From NCBI GenBank assembly GCA_003988855.1, contig QYAI01000025.1:124001-188000 (forward strand): DNA of 64,000 nucleotides, given 5' to 3'. A program made the position numbers and the translations under genes. The notes beneath the pieces are model-generated. The model was not told where the DNA came from. It saw only the letters and a program-made list of their open reading frames with translations, and made no database searches. Shown piece by piece: positions 11,589-23,090 of the stretch (position 1 is the stretch's first letter; every line of letters starts with the position of its first letter). Source of the stretch: Arachnopeziza araneosa (lineage: Eukaryota > Ascomycota > Leotiomycetes > Helotiales > Arachnopezizaceae).

Positions 11589-12221
11589 GGTGAAGTGCCT
11601 CTCGCACAACGTTGATGTCGTTCGGCCGGGAGAAAGAAGGTCTGGGAAGTCGGTCGATGAGTAACCAGACTCTGTGGAAAGAAGAGCTCCCTTGGTCGGA
11701 GTCAAGAAGCTGACAGGATGATCTGCAAGATGCTAGGGGAGGACAGGGTGTTGTAGCAGGAGGGAGACAAGGCTGATATAGGAACTCGAGACCAGAAGAG
11801 CTCGAGCTCCTGCTTGCTTCTGCAATCCTAGTCGATGTCTCTCAGAACCGCCACTCTGGAAGCGGGAGCTGGTGGCTTTGCCCGCGTGCTGAAGGTGTCT
11901 AAACTTGAAGAAGGTTGGGGGAGGATGGAGGAAAAGTTTGGGCTCTGGATGCAGCCTGCCTCTGCTGGGGTCCAGGGTTGGTGGGTGATCTGGGCGTGCG
12001 AGTTGTGGAAGACGTGGCCGGGAGATGAGTTCAGATGGATGGGTGGATGACTTTGCGCCACCAATGGATTGCGTGCTGCTGATCTCGACCAGATTTGTGC
12101 TCCTCTCTAGGACGAGGCAGAATGATGCAAGGCCAATCACACCGATGCCTGGGAGGGAGCGACGGCGATGATGAGAGCGGAAGAAACGAAGATGAAAGAG
12201 GGAGAAAGTGCAGCAAAGGAC

Positions 12222-12258
12222 AGTAGGTAGGTAGGTAGGTAGGTAGGTAGGTAGGTAG
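12222..12258. repeat. (GTAG)n microsatellite
   Basis: About nine uninterrupted GTAG tetranucleotides, some 630 bp upstream of the sulfate permease start. On the minus strand they read as an artefactual Tyr-Leu-Pro-Thr repeat. Confidence 0.9.
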
Positions 12259-12310
12259 TATGACCAGCACCTCTCCCTTCCTCCTTTCTTTTCCTGGCCT
12301 CGTCTGGTCT

Positions 12311-12364
12311 TGCCTTGCCCTGCCCTGCCCTGCCCTACCCTGCCCTGCCCTGCCCTGCTCTGCC
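12311..12364. repeat. (CCTGC)n pentanucleotide repeat
   Basis: About ten slightly imperfect CCTGC/CCTAC units form a strongly pyrimidine-skewed tract close to the GTAG microsatellite. Confidence 0.85.
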
Positions 12365-12870
12365 TCTTCGCTTCCTCTCCCGGCCTCCTGCCTGGTCGCC
12401 GAAGAACGACGACGGCGATGAATGTTTTGACAACGGCTGCAGCACCCTGTGGTGGGGGTTCTGTCTGTTCCATCCTCCAGGCGGACGCTAGCACTGCACT
12501 AGGGGGGTCGAGGCGGCATATCAACCCACCACCCCAGCGGCAGCGGCGTCGATAGCTCCTGCATCCCAGGTCGATCAGATACGAAGACAACGACGATGTG
12601 GAAGAAGCACTCAGATCGTTCCATGCAACCCGAGTCGAACAAGTCAAATGGCCGGTACGGATCATGTCATCATCTGGTTGTCAATTGCATCGAAGCTGCA
12701 AATCCCTAGTGGACCGAGGGGAGTTGGTTTGACTCACTCCCGTCCCATTGTCCTCTGTACCACCACCACCACCACCACCACTAACACCCACAGGACTGTG
12801 TGGAGGAAGGGAGCACGCAATAATACACTAAGAGCCAGATCCTTCTCGGCAGCTCAGGGCATCCGAGGAG

Positions 12871-12906
12871 GCAAGCAAGCAAGCAAGCAAGCAAGCACGC
12901 ACGCAC
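12871..12906. repeat. (GCAA)n/(GCAC)n microsatellite
   Basis: Tandem GCAA tetranucleotides grade into GCAC. The tract encodes poly-(Ala/Ser/Lys/Gln) or Leu/Ala/Cys artefact peptides depending on frame. Confidence 0.85.
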
Positions 12907-14014
12907 GCGCAGCCAAGCACCTAGGCCCACGAGCGAGCAGTTTCGAAAAAGAAGAATATTGATGGCATGAAAATCAGAGACCATCTAACGCAAAACCATC
13001 ACAGAAGCCAAGGCGTTGGTCTGGTCACATCCTCAGAGTCCATACGATGGTACCTTACCATTTGAAGTTGCGAGGCAGTCCTTCGAAGGCTTTTCAGCCA
13101 CAGCCTTTTCATTCGCCTCTCCGCTTGTAGCCTTGCAGAGGGCGGGATTCCCCAGGGTCCTCATTCAGCCTCTAAATCCAATTACGGACCTCCCACATGG
13201 CATCATTCGCAAGGGTTTGCGCCTCAAATGAGGTGATGCAGCTGCTGCGCCAGGGCCAGCCCATTGGCTCGCAAACCCCAACGTTCAAGTCTCATGCTCC
13301 CGTGTCCAAATTTCAAATGGAAACAACCCCGATGGAATATCGCCTTTCCATCTGCTTAATTAGGCAATGTCCTGCTAGGATCCCCAATTCTTGTTACTTG
13401 AAAGACTCCTCAAAAGGACTGAAAGCTGGCGTCTGCCACCCAACTGTGCGGCTGAGACTTTGTGGGGGGGAGGGAGGCGCGGCCACGTCTAAAGCGCGCA
13501 TCATCAGAGCGCGGCCATCTAAGAGGCTGAGAACGATGCGAGAAGCTTGAATGATCGAGATTTTCCTGGCTAACCCCTTGGCGCGTGTCCACCCGGCACC
13601 CAATTCCGACTTGAAGCTTGTTCCATGCCCCCAAGCAACTGTCTCCAAGGAGCTGGTCGTGTGGGAAATTTCCTAGCTAAGGATTGACTACGTAAGAAGA
13701 ATCGTTGGTTCAAAGTCACTAGGAGTATCGTGACGAAGCCATCGGACAGCGCTTGATTGTGTAGGTTTGATGCGAGCAAAAAAGAAAGAAAAAAGTGAGG
13801 AAAAAAGTGATTCAAGACTTGCTTTGTCTTCATTGGTTGAGAACAAACACCTCGCTCTGACAGGGAGAATTTGTTCGTGATATATCGCGGCTTGAAAACT
13901 CTTCTCTATCATACTTAGATAAGACACCACCAGCAGAAAATTCAAAACGGCTGCAATACATCCCTAGGGACAGTACCGAGGTACCGTTATTGGAAGCCTG
14001 ATCACATGATCTCA

Positions 14015-14020
14015 CACGTG
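14015..14020. promoter_or_regulatory. CACGTG E-box upstream of BUB2
   Basis: Context ACACGTGAC, 319 bp before the BUB2 ATG. A bHLH binding core is plausible; function is inferred. Confidence 0.35.
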
Positions 14021-14333
14021 ACTATAACATTCTCAGATCTCTCCTGGGGCAATGGATCATGTAAGAATTCGAAGCACTTACTTTGAAAACCAAACCCACT
14101 ATCTTCGAGTCTACAGAGAAATGATGCTGCTCACAATTCGCTATCGTTTATTTCGTGTTCGGCTGAACGCGGTGTCGCGTAAAATCTCAGACAACAAATT
14201 GACCTCAGCCTTGGGATGAACTCAATATCAAGCTTGATATTCAATCCTATTGACCTGAATTGACCTTCTATCAATTGTAGTCTTGAGTGTCGTTTATACA
14301 CACATAACTAAAGTCATAAATAGCATTCTCAAA

Positions 14334-15793
14334 ATGCCCAACTCACCCTCGCCCACCAAAGAGAGCAGTAGCTTCCCGAAGCTCACGCAACAATCGATAT
14401 CCCTCCTAAATCCTCCCAGTCCACGTACACACAGAACCCTTCGTAGACTTCAATCTGCTCATACGCTGGGTCAATCAAATCACCAACCATCACTCATCTC
14501 ACAACAGCACCGACAAGTACTCGAAAGAAACTTGTCTCCGGCAAACACGCCCAGCCTCCCCCACCACACTCGCGGTAGATCTAATAGTGATGCGTCAAGT
14601 ATGACACCAACTTCAAGCTCCGCTGCTCGACGGACTGGCTCTGGGAAGCGGCCAGTCGCAGCAGATGCGCTGTCTTTGGATCGTTTGATTCGAGAAGGTC
14701 CTCCGGATGGAGATGTTGTTGGCGCATTGGAAAGCACGAGGCTGAAGATTCTGGACCAAGGAATCAAGAGTGACTCGGATGGAATGGTAATTGCAATCCC
14801 AAATGTTCGGAGGCGAGAAAGAGTCTAATTGTCTTAAGTCGTCGCTACGAATCTACGTTTGGTTGATACTCCTCAATGCACCCGTCCTTGAAACCGATGC
14901 CTACCTTGCTCTCATCCACCGAGGCGCCTCTCCTGCCTACTCTAAAATTCGCAACGATACCTTTCGGACACTAGCCACCGATCCTCTTTTTCGCAGGCGT
15001 GTCAGTGAAGCGAGTCTCATCCGATTACTCAATGCTGTCGCTTGGAAACTACACGATGCGAAGGAAGCCAAGGCAGAGAGCCAAGGCACCAACAAGGTCG
15101 TGCATACCGCGAATCTGCATGGCAGTCCTGAATTGCAACAGACATCTCCAGCTATGAAATCCAGAGCGCGCGCTCTAACCCTGACCACTGAGGGCTCAGA
15201 AGTTGGAGCTTCAGAGCCAGGTACATATGTCCAGGGCATGAATGTGCTAGCAGCTCCTTTCCTCTATGCAGCTCGCAGTGAAGCGGAAGCATTCGTCGCA
15301 TTCCACCGCTTCATCACAAATGAATGTCCGGGCTATGTTCGTGGTGCTATGGATGGGGTTCACAAGGGCCTTGCGTTGGTTGACAAGGTCCTGGCAATTG
15401 TCGACCCAAAGCTCAGTCTCTATCTGATTGGAAAAGGTATGACTGCAGAACTGTACGCCTTCCCGTCTGTACTTACCTTGTGCGCCTGCACGCCTCCTTT
15501 GCCCGAAGTACTCCGGCTGTGGGATTTCTTATTTGCGTATGGTGCCCACCTCAATCTCCTATGTATCGTAGCGCAACTTGTCATTCTCAGAAATGATATA
15601 TTAAGCTCCCCGAGGTAAGTTTCCATCTCCCCCTCCTCCTTTCCCAACATCATGACTGATTCCCAACAGTCCCACCAAGATTCTCCGCTCCTTTCCGCCT
15701 CTTCAAGCAGAGACCATTAAGGAAGTCACTCTTACCCTCATCAAGAAAATCCCCGATGATGTGTATGCCGAGATTGTTACACACGCAAAATGA
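14334..15793 (+). CDS. BUB2: TBC-domain GTPase-activating protein, Bub2/Cdc16-like
   Basis: Exons are 14334..14786, 14839..15614 and 15670..15793 (450 aa); introns are 52 and 55 nt. The first about 120 residues are Ser/Pro-rich. The TBC domain starts near the first splice (SSLRIYVWLILLNAP) and shows both catalytic fingers: the arginine-finger motif IRNDTFRT and the glutamine-finger motif YVQGMN at about residue 282. PLPEVLRLWDFLFAYG is also typical. Family knowledge: Bub2 with Bfa1 forms the GAP for the Tem1/Spg1 GTPase at spindle poles and restrains mitotic exit or septation. The N-terminal extension makes it longer than yeast Bub2 (about 306 aa). The start at 14334 has a good AAAATGCC context; an in-frame ATG at 14283 would add 17 residues. 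Another TBC subfamily is possible but less likely. Confidence 0.82.
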
Positions 15794-16340
15794 ATCTTTT
15801 CTTCTTCTTGGCTCTGAAATGGTAAAGTAAGGCATTGCAGGCGTTCATGGGACATTTTTGCATAGTCATTGGGCACGTAATGAAGGCGTGGTATACGTGG
15901 AATGAAAAACAATGGATGGAAAAGTATTGTTTTCCGAGATGGTAGGAATACACTGTGCCGAAAAGGTAGCACTTAAGAAATGAACAAGTCGAGTCTTCAG
16001 TACGGCTTGCTCGCAGACATATCGTCTGCCTTGTTTACGGGTCGGTCCCCACCTCCAAGGGTTCCGACCCGCGACTCCCGGTACCTGACCTGACTTCAAG
16101 CCCGCCCGCCCACCAGCCACTCAGTGCCGTCAATCGCCGCACGGCGCCCTCACCTCTCTCCTCCTGAGCTCCCTCTGATCTCATTGTGCTCCCTCGAACC
16201 CGGTATACACGTTAAGATCCCTCCATGACAACCACACGCACTACATATATCACATATATTAACCATCCGCTCATCCTCAGCCTCCTCCCCCCCCATCTAT
16301 GTTCCTCTCCTCCCCAGTACCTCGCTACATCTTCCTCGCC
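15794..16340. other. intergenic region, BUB2 3' end and AIM6-like promoter
   Basis: A 547-bp gap between two plus-strand genes. It is C-rich toward the AIM6-like start. I see no gene or repeat. Confidence 0.5.
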
Positions 16341-17625
16341 ATGGCATCCTTCTCAACCTGTCTCTGGCTGGCGTATACGCTCTTGGCCCGTGGGGACGCA
16401 GCCAGGGCGGAATTGCACAGTCACCCAGATGTGACGCCGAGTCTGGAGGATATCTTGAAGCAGGCACATCAGGGGCCGCTCTATACTTACCCTACCAGTC
16501 TGACGCAGGGGATCGTGGTATGTTCTGCTTTTTGGGTGTTTTCATCTGGACTAATTCATCCGTAGCCTGTTTGTTTCTCCATCTTCTTTCCGTTTCCCTG
16601 GGACTTTGTGATGTTGGCGAGTAATGTAAGGAGGTGATGGAGAGGAAGAAGGCTGACTGTTACGTGTTTGAGGTGGTGTAGAAGGGTATCCATTCCCATA
16701 ATGACTGTGAGTGAGTCTTATCTGACCAAGACCAAAAGCACGAATGAAGCTCATGCCGAGTAGATTGGCGAGCTGTTCCTTTCTATACAGGTCTTTCCGT
16801 CGGTGCCATCTCCACTGAATCGGATGTTTGGCTCTACAATGGAACGTTGCATGTTGGCCACGAGCAGGGTGCTCTTACCGCTGCTAGAACATTTGAGAGT
16901 CTCTATGTCAACCCCATCCTAGATGTGTTAAACAGACAGAACCCGGAAAACTCGGCTTTCCTGCCGGCTCGCACTCACAATGGCGTCTTTGATACAGAGG
17001 GAGGGCAGACATTGTATCTGTTCGTCGATGTAAAGACTGATGGACCATCGACATGGCCAGTTGTCGTCGAGGCTTTGGAGCCGTTGTAAGTCTTTACCAT
17101 TTGGTTCATCGGGAATCGAGCTAGGACTCAGCTTTGAGATGGATAATCAGTTTTAGTTCAATAAGCCCAAAACTAACATCTCACAGACGCTCGGCCGGGT
17201 ACCTCTCCTACACAAACGGCACCACTTTCACGAGCGGAGCAGTCACAGTAATTGGTACAGGCAATACACCCCTCGATCTCGTCCAGCTCATCGAAGAGCG
17301 AGACTATTTCTGGGATGCTCCAATCGCAACTCTCAACTCCACCTTTTCCAACATCACCTCTGCCGTCTCACCCATCGCATCCGCTGACTTTGCCGCCATA
17401 TTTGGCCAGGTCATCGGCACGTCACTGAATGACACACAGGTTATTCTCCTGCGGGATCAGGTCGAGGTGGCGCATTCAAAGGGCATCATGTTGAGGTATT
17501 GGGATCAGCCCGGCTGGCCGCTGAGCACGAGGAATGGCATCTGGAGACAGCTGAGGAGTGAGGGTGTCGATCTGATTAATGCGGATGATCTGGAAGCTGC
17601 CGCTGGGTTTGGGGATGAGTGGTGA
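16341..17625 (+). CDS. AIM6-like secreted PLC-like phosphodiesterase-fold protein
   Basis: Best model: exons 16341..16517, 16566..16568, 16682..16706, 16764..17085 and 17187..17625 (321 aa). It begins with a signal peptide (MASFSTCLWLAYTLLARGDAARA) at an ideal GCCATGGC context; an in-frame ATG at 16299 would add 14 residues. The catalytic-region motif IHSHNDYWRAVPFYTGLSVGA is assembled across three small exons, followed by STESDVWLYNGTLHVGHE, the His/Asp/Glu-rich pattern of the PLC-like phosphodiesterase TIM-barrel fold. Several NxS/T sites suit a secreted protein. Yeast AIM6 is of poorly known function, so the substrate is unknown. The second exon would be a 3-nt micro-exon (CCT, Pro). Skipping it, with one intron 16518..16681, keeps the frame and loses only that proline. 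Confidence 0.83.
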
Positions 17626-18347
17626 GGTATCTAATGGGAGCTGAGAGAAGCTCGTGAACAAATGAAGAAAAGGTATCAGGTAATAAGACAACACCCATTT
17701 GTACATGGAACATAATAGAAGCTCGATGCAAACAGTACGTTCCTTGGTCCTTGCCATTCTCCTCTTTTCATACTTGATACAATTTCAACAGGGTACGCAA
17801 TGGAGCGTGCGTCTCAGCGCTCAATCTAACCGTCGCCGCAACGCCTAATGCAGACCTTTATGGAATTTCCAACGGATGTGGAGACTGCTTCTCAGCTCAC
17901 AGCTCAGTTAGAACCGTGGATCGATTCGACATGGAGATAATCCTGGAAACTATACTAGGAGGTGAAGAGGTTGAAGACAGAACATCGCTACTGCAAAGAA
18001 TGAGGATCATGACCTGCAACTCAAGAGAACGGGGGCGAGAGATCGACCGCAGACAGCTTCATGGGTAGTAGCTTCATGAATTATAAATTATCTCTACTAC
18101 TACATCATTCATGACATTCTATGCCTTCTCATCAAACCTAACCCTCGATCCAACACTTTTACTACCAACCCATCCCATCCATTCTCCCAAACTCGTAAGG
18201 AATTCATCAAAGAGAATGGTATCATCGCTAGTGGACATACAAACCGACACCTGCTCCATACAATGCTCGCTTCTCCATTGAATATCTCAAAAAAAAAAAC
18301 AAAGAAATGAGTGCAACCAGTGCTGTTGTATCGTAACCTTCTCATTC
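17626..18347. other. convergent 3' intergenic region
   Basis: A 722-bp gap between the converging AIM6-like gene and BIK1. No gene was recognised. A short poly-A tract sits near 18290-18300, in the expected 3' UTR zone of BIK1. Confidence 0.5.
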
Positions 18348-20852
18348 TCAAAATGCGTCTTCGAAAGGACAGTCAATACTGTCATGTCCCTCTCGTTCAC
18401 ACACTCCACACCACTTGTCCATATTCACAACACCACTCTCCTTCCCAGCGACAGGACCCGATTCCATTGGATTGGGAATGATCTTCACTTCGGCTGGAGA
18501 GGGCAGAGGGGACTTCTTTGCGGGAGAGAGTGGAGCAGGTTTGTATTCCTCGTGGGAGGGTTTGGGTGACAGACCTGCCTTGACGACATCTTTCCCTGTG
18601 CGGAGGTGCGAAGTTAGTGGTCGACCATTGAACATATTCGTACACGTCAAGATATCGTGGCCAGCAGTCTCGCAAAGTTCACAGAAGCTCTCGTTTGCAG
18701 ACGAGTAAGTATCGCTTTCTGGCATCGTCTCAAGGGTGTTGCCTCTTCTGTGGACGTCGGCAGAAGCACGCTCACGCCAGCTGGAGACTGTGCTTTTGGA
18801 GTCTCGCACCGAGCTTCGATCTTGTGTTACTGTGCCGGTGCTACCAATCGTAATGGCGCTTGCTCGTTGATTAGGAACCGAGCTGGCGCTTCCTCTGCGA
18901 AGCTTCTCGAGTTCGCGTTCAAGCTCTTCCTCACGGCTGGTTTTGGACTCGAGAGTTGCACGAAGCTCCATGACTTCCCTTTCCATTTTCTCTCGCCCCA
19001 AACGCTCCTCAATAGAATCAAAGGCGTCGCTTGGGCGTCGATGTTGAGTTGGCGTCTTTTGTAGATCGGGATTCCCGATATCAGGAACTGCGTCTCGACT
19101 TAAAGAATGAATGATGGCTTTCAGGCCTCTTATTTCATCGTCCCGTTGTTCGACTTCTTTGGATAATGCTCCTGAATTACGATTATGACCCCCATTCATC
19201 GAAGCGGCAGCCTTCTCTCTCTCACGCCGTAGCTCTGACCTTGTTCGCTCAACTTCACCTCGAAGAAATTCGACTTCTCCGCGGGCTTCTGCTTCTCCTC
19301 GTCGAGCATCTTCTAAGCCTTCTTCAAGCTCTTGCACAAGTTCCTCAAGTTGTTTCAATTGCCTAGCAACACTCTCGACGTCTTCGCCTCGTTCCTGTAA
19401 GTCTCTGACCTCTTGGACAAGCTCGTTCACCCGCTGCTCATAAACGCGCTCAGTCTCCGTGCTAGCCAGTTCTAAGGTATCAATCGTGCTTCGAAAATCA
19501 GCTCTATGTGCATCAAACTCCGCTGTTAACATAGCGATCTTCTCATTCTTTTCTCGTAGAAGTGTCCGCAATTGTGCTGCATCCTTGTCTTCCATGCTTC
19601 TTCTATTCGACCTGTTGTCACTGTCTGAACCTATGAGTGATTGAAGCTCCGTTAAATTATTCTCCATTTCTGCAAGACTGGATGCTTGCTCTTTGAGCTG
19701 CCTATCGCGGGCCTCAAGCTGTGATCGTAATCTATCAACTTCGTCATCATGGATAGTGGCACGCGAAGCCGGACGCATCTTGGCACTAAAGGATGATACA
19801 GAACCCAGACTTCCATTGTTAGTTGTTCGAGCGGTTCCAATCGGTGTGGATTCATCATCGCTGATATTTAGAGGGGTTTGACCGAGTGCAGATGCACTGC
19901 GCGGCCCAATACTTGCTTTCATTCCATTTCTTGACGCCAGATTGGATTTCTTACTCGGATCTCTCGAGTCTTGTGTGCCTCTGACGCTCTGGCCAAATTT
20001 GCTAGGCGCTGGGCTTCCATACCTTGCTGGTGCTTTGGATACTGGTGTGCCGATTGAAGGCCTTCCAACTAGTTGTGGTTTTCGTAATGGCGACTCGGGA
20101 CGCGGGAGAGATGGGCGGGGTGCTTTTTTGAACTGCGGACTAGGTGCTCTTCCTGGCCCTACAGATTGGCTGAATTTGGAGAGGCCAGGCGTGGGCGGAG
20201 TATATGCATTTGAACCTTTGGCCCCGGCAGAAGGTGTTGTAGGAGTAAGGAGAACTGAGTCGTCATGCGATGATGGGGTTCCGCGTCTTATCGCTCTGGC
20301 AATTGGCAGAAATATACCAGCGCCTTTGATGGTGGTTGCGAAATAAGATATCCTGCACAAATGTCAATAAAATACGAGATTCGCTGTTTATATGTCTCAC
20401 CCATCAACATCGCCATTGTTCTTTCCCCTGGCAGCGTATTGCTCACTGAGTTCCACGCCGGCAAAGATTCCTTTCTTCCCGTTGACAGTCCCTATAAACT
20501 TCACGGTTCCATGCATGTTGCCGGGAACATCCACGAGGTCACCGACTTCCAAGCCTTCTCCGTCCAAGCCGCGAGAGGGTGTAAAGGGCGGCATCGTTCC
20601 AGTGGTCGGCGAGTCCTCGTCCAGAACCGTACTCAAGCCGTATCCTTTACTAGCATCGGGTATCGTAGCAAGAGAGCCAGAAGTGAGCGCGCTCAGGGAC
20701 GCTTTTCGAGCGAGCGCGTTGCCGCGCGTGAGGCCAGGGATTTGGAGGGCCGTGTAGGACGCGCTAAGATTTGGGCTTGAAGCTGTGTTGATACCATTCA
20801 CAAGAGAAGGCCTCGGACGCGCAAGAGATTTCCTGGGAGTGAGAGGTGCCAT
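18348..20852 (-). CDS. BIK1: CAP-Gly microtubule plus-end protein, Bik1/CLIP-170-like
   Basis: Exons are 20401..20852 and 18348..20352 (818 aa), with a 48-nt intron. The CAP-Gly domain at about residues 100-170 contains GTVKFIGTVNGKKGIFAGVEL and the tubulin-tail-binding GKNNGDVDG motif, which is split by the intron and followed by ISYF. A basic Ser/Pro-rich linker follows, then a long heptad-rich coiled coil (about 380-650). Two C-terminal zinc knuckles occur: CELCETAGHDILTC, and WCGVCEREGHDSIDC close to the end. Family knowledge: Bik1, Tip1 and CLIP-170 track growing microtubule ends and load dynein; the knuckles bind partner acidic tails. The start at 20852 (MAPLTPRKSLARPRPSL) is preferred over an in-frame ATG at 20918 because it gives the basic N terminus usual before CAP-Gly. 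Confidence 0.92.
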
Positions 20853-23090
20853 GATTTGAACAAATGTTTTGTTTTCAACCCCTGCGTCGGTCACTAGGCC
20901 AGGCCAGAAGCGGTGCAATGAGAGAAGTGGCTTTGCCCAGTAAGATTAACCAAAGCAGAAAAAAGGGGAGGGAGAGAGACCAGAGACCAATCCGCCCGGA
21001 ATTGCAATTGCAATTGTTGTCGTCTCTGCTCGTCTGGCGGAGGATTTCGAGAGAGAAGAGTTTATTATCGCCGGGAAGGTTCTGAGTTCACCTGTGAGCA
21101 GGTCGGTAGGTGCCACACACTATCCCTTGACCGCTGTCCAGGGGGAATGACGAATGAGATGTCCTCAGCTGAGATGCCCAGCGCCAGAAAACAACCGTCG
21201 GCGGCGTCGCCGTACCATTCTCGCCGTCTTCTCCATACTTCTCCTTTGTGGGTGACTGGTAGTTTCAGATGCTGCTGCAGATTGCGATGCTTCCAGCACG
21301 CTCATCGGATGCGCGACCGTCTGCTCGGTGCAGAGCGTTTTGGTATGTCTGCCATGATGCCTGTTCTTTGTTCCTTTTCCCATCATCCTGACACTTGCCC
21401 GGACTACAACATCGCTGCTAGCTTTGGACGATGCATCCAAGCTTCAAGTGGCTTTTCAACGCCACGATCAAATCTGGGGACCATCGGAGATTTGACGCTT
21501 GTTTCCATCATCCTCTACTGTAGCTCTTCTCCATCCCTGGATGAGGTCGACTGTCTCTCGAGACCATCTTCCGTGGCGTTCATTTCCACAATAGCATGAT
21601 CCATCACATCTTGGTCCGAGGCTGCCAGAATGAGAGCTTACATCGGCTGGAAGAACTGATAAGGTTTATCCTTGCTGCTGCAGGTACTCCCGTGCATGGG
21701 TTATTTGCCCAGGAACTTCTTGACTACAAAGAAGTATGAGATGAGATAAGTGGTCTCATGCTTTCAAACTTTGCATTTTACATTTTCATCTGCTCATTGC
21801 TGCTTTAGGTGACTTCTATGCCGAGACTAGCGAATGTCCAGCACTCGTGTCTCAACAAAACACTTCTAAATGTCCCAGGCCATTATCGACATTTGAGACA
21901 GTCATAGATATATAAAGTACCAAACTTACCACAGACAAAGACTTCTAAACTTAAAATCGCCAGAATCTATATCAAAGACAAGAGTTTGAGGTATAAGATA
22001 TTAAATGTGCCACAAGATGGTTCAAGACCGGATGGATCCTTCCCTTAGCCCAAGCCAATTCCTCTTTGACTCTGTGGGTTTCGTAAAATATTTCGTGAGC
22101 ATAAAATACCAAACATTTCAAACATTTTTAGAGATTATAGAATGAAATCTAGAATTCTCTAACCCACAAAATTTCGAGGAAGAATCATTTCTTCTATCCT
22201 TGGCTTAAACCGATCCACATAAACCTGCATTAGGCTCCTTTTGAACTTGTTGGAGTTCCCATAATCTTCGTCTCAGATCCGAAACTCGCTGGCATATCCA
22301 AAAGACTGATCACAATCAGACAAAACAGTCATACATCCAAGTGGGTTATCCTTCTGGATGACAGCTCTCCGCTTTAACTGCTCGAGTTATTCAAAATGTT
22401 ATTGGATAAGATAACCCGACAGTGGACATTCAGAAAGCATCTATTCACATATAACAACTGCTTAGCATAAGACAAAGTGTAAGAGACATCTTTGTTTTAC
22501 TGAGGTTGTAGTCGTCAGAAGTATATTCACGATGATTCCCTTCATCTCAAAACAAAAATATTAGATCGAGAGCTTTAAATCATATGTTCTTTTACCGCAC
22601 ATCTCAGAACAGAACATTTATAACTGCTGTCTAGTTACCTAAGGTAGGAGTTACCTCAGCATGCCTCGTTATTATTCAAAATCACCTATCTTACTTTAGG
22701 TTATCCAAGTTTCTTACTTAATAATCATACTCCCGTTTTATACAGGTATGAAACTGGGTGAAACTCGTTTTGCCAAGTAAAAGCCGTGAATCTTGACCCA
22801 GGTCCAGCACCTTAGTCTGAGCTTTCAGAGCGATGATGCCTTAGCCCCTGCAGATCGACCAAGGAGAATCCGACAAGTCGGACTAACTCCGCATTTATGA
22901 GTTTATCTTTTTGAGCTCACTAGGATGAAACTCTGTCAATCTCCAGGAACTCTCTCTCTCACACATACACACACACATTCTCTCTCTTGGTGTTGTAAAA
23001 CGGAACTGGCCCGCACAGCCCATCACATTAACAAAGACGTTTCAACGTGCCGTGGGGAAAGGGAAAAACAAATTTGTCTCTTTTTATTGC
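20853..23090. other. gene-poor region, AT-rich in its second half
   Basis: Between the BIK1 5' end and the MFS transporter 3' end I find no supported gene over 2.2 kb. From about 21,750 to 22,760 the sequence is clearly AT-rich and ORF-poor, unlike its flanks, with many TA dinucleotides. This would fit a decayed, RIP-mutated insertion, but no coding relic or terminal repeat is recognisable. A CT/CA dinucleotide tract lies at about 22950-22990. Confidence 0.5.

Larger units (their letters stand above)
11589..14333. other. long intergenic region with simple repeats
   Basis: This 2.7-kb region between the divergent sulfate permease and BUB2 genes has no gene I can support. It contains (GTAG)n at about 12222-12258, (CCTGC)n at about 12311-12364, (CCA)n at about 12761-12781 and (GCAA)n grading into (GCAC)n at about 12871-12906. 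The ORFs here are composed of these repeats. The flanks should hold both promoters; a CACGTG box lies at 14015. Confidence 0.55.

Noticed and set aside
11733..12665. 310-codon minus-strand ORF upstream of the sulfate permease
   Set aside because: Much of it is the translation of GTAG and CCTGC repeats, with no domain; most likely promoter or leader DNA.
21147..21599. 150-codon plus-strand ORF in the gene-poor region
   Set aside because: Random-looking composition with no motif, splice partner or start context.
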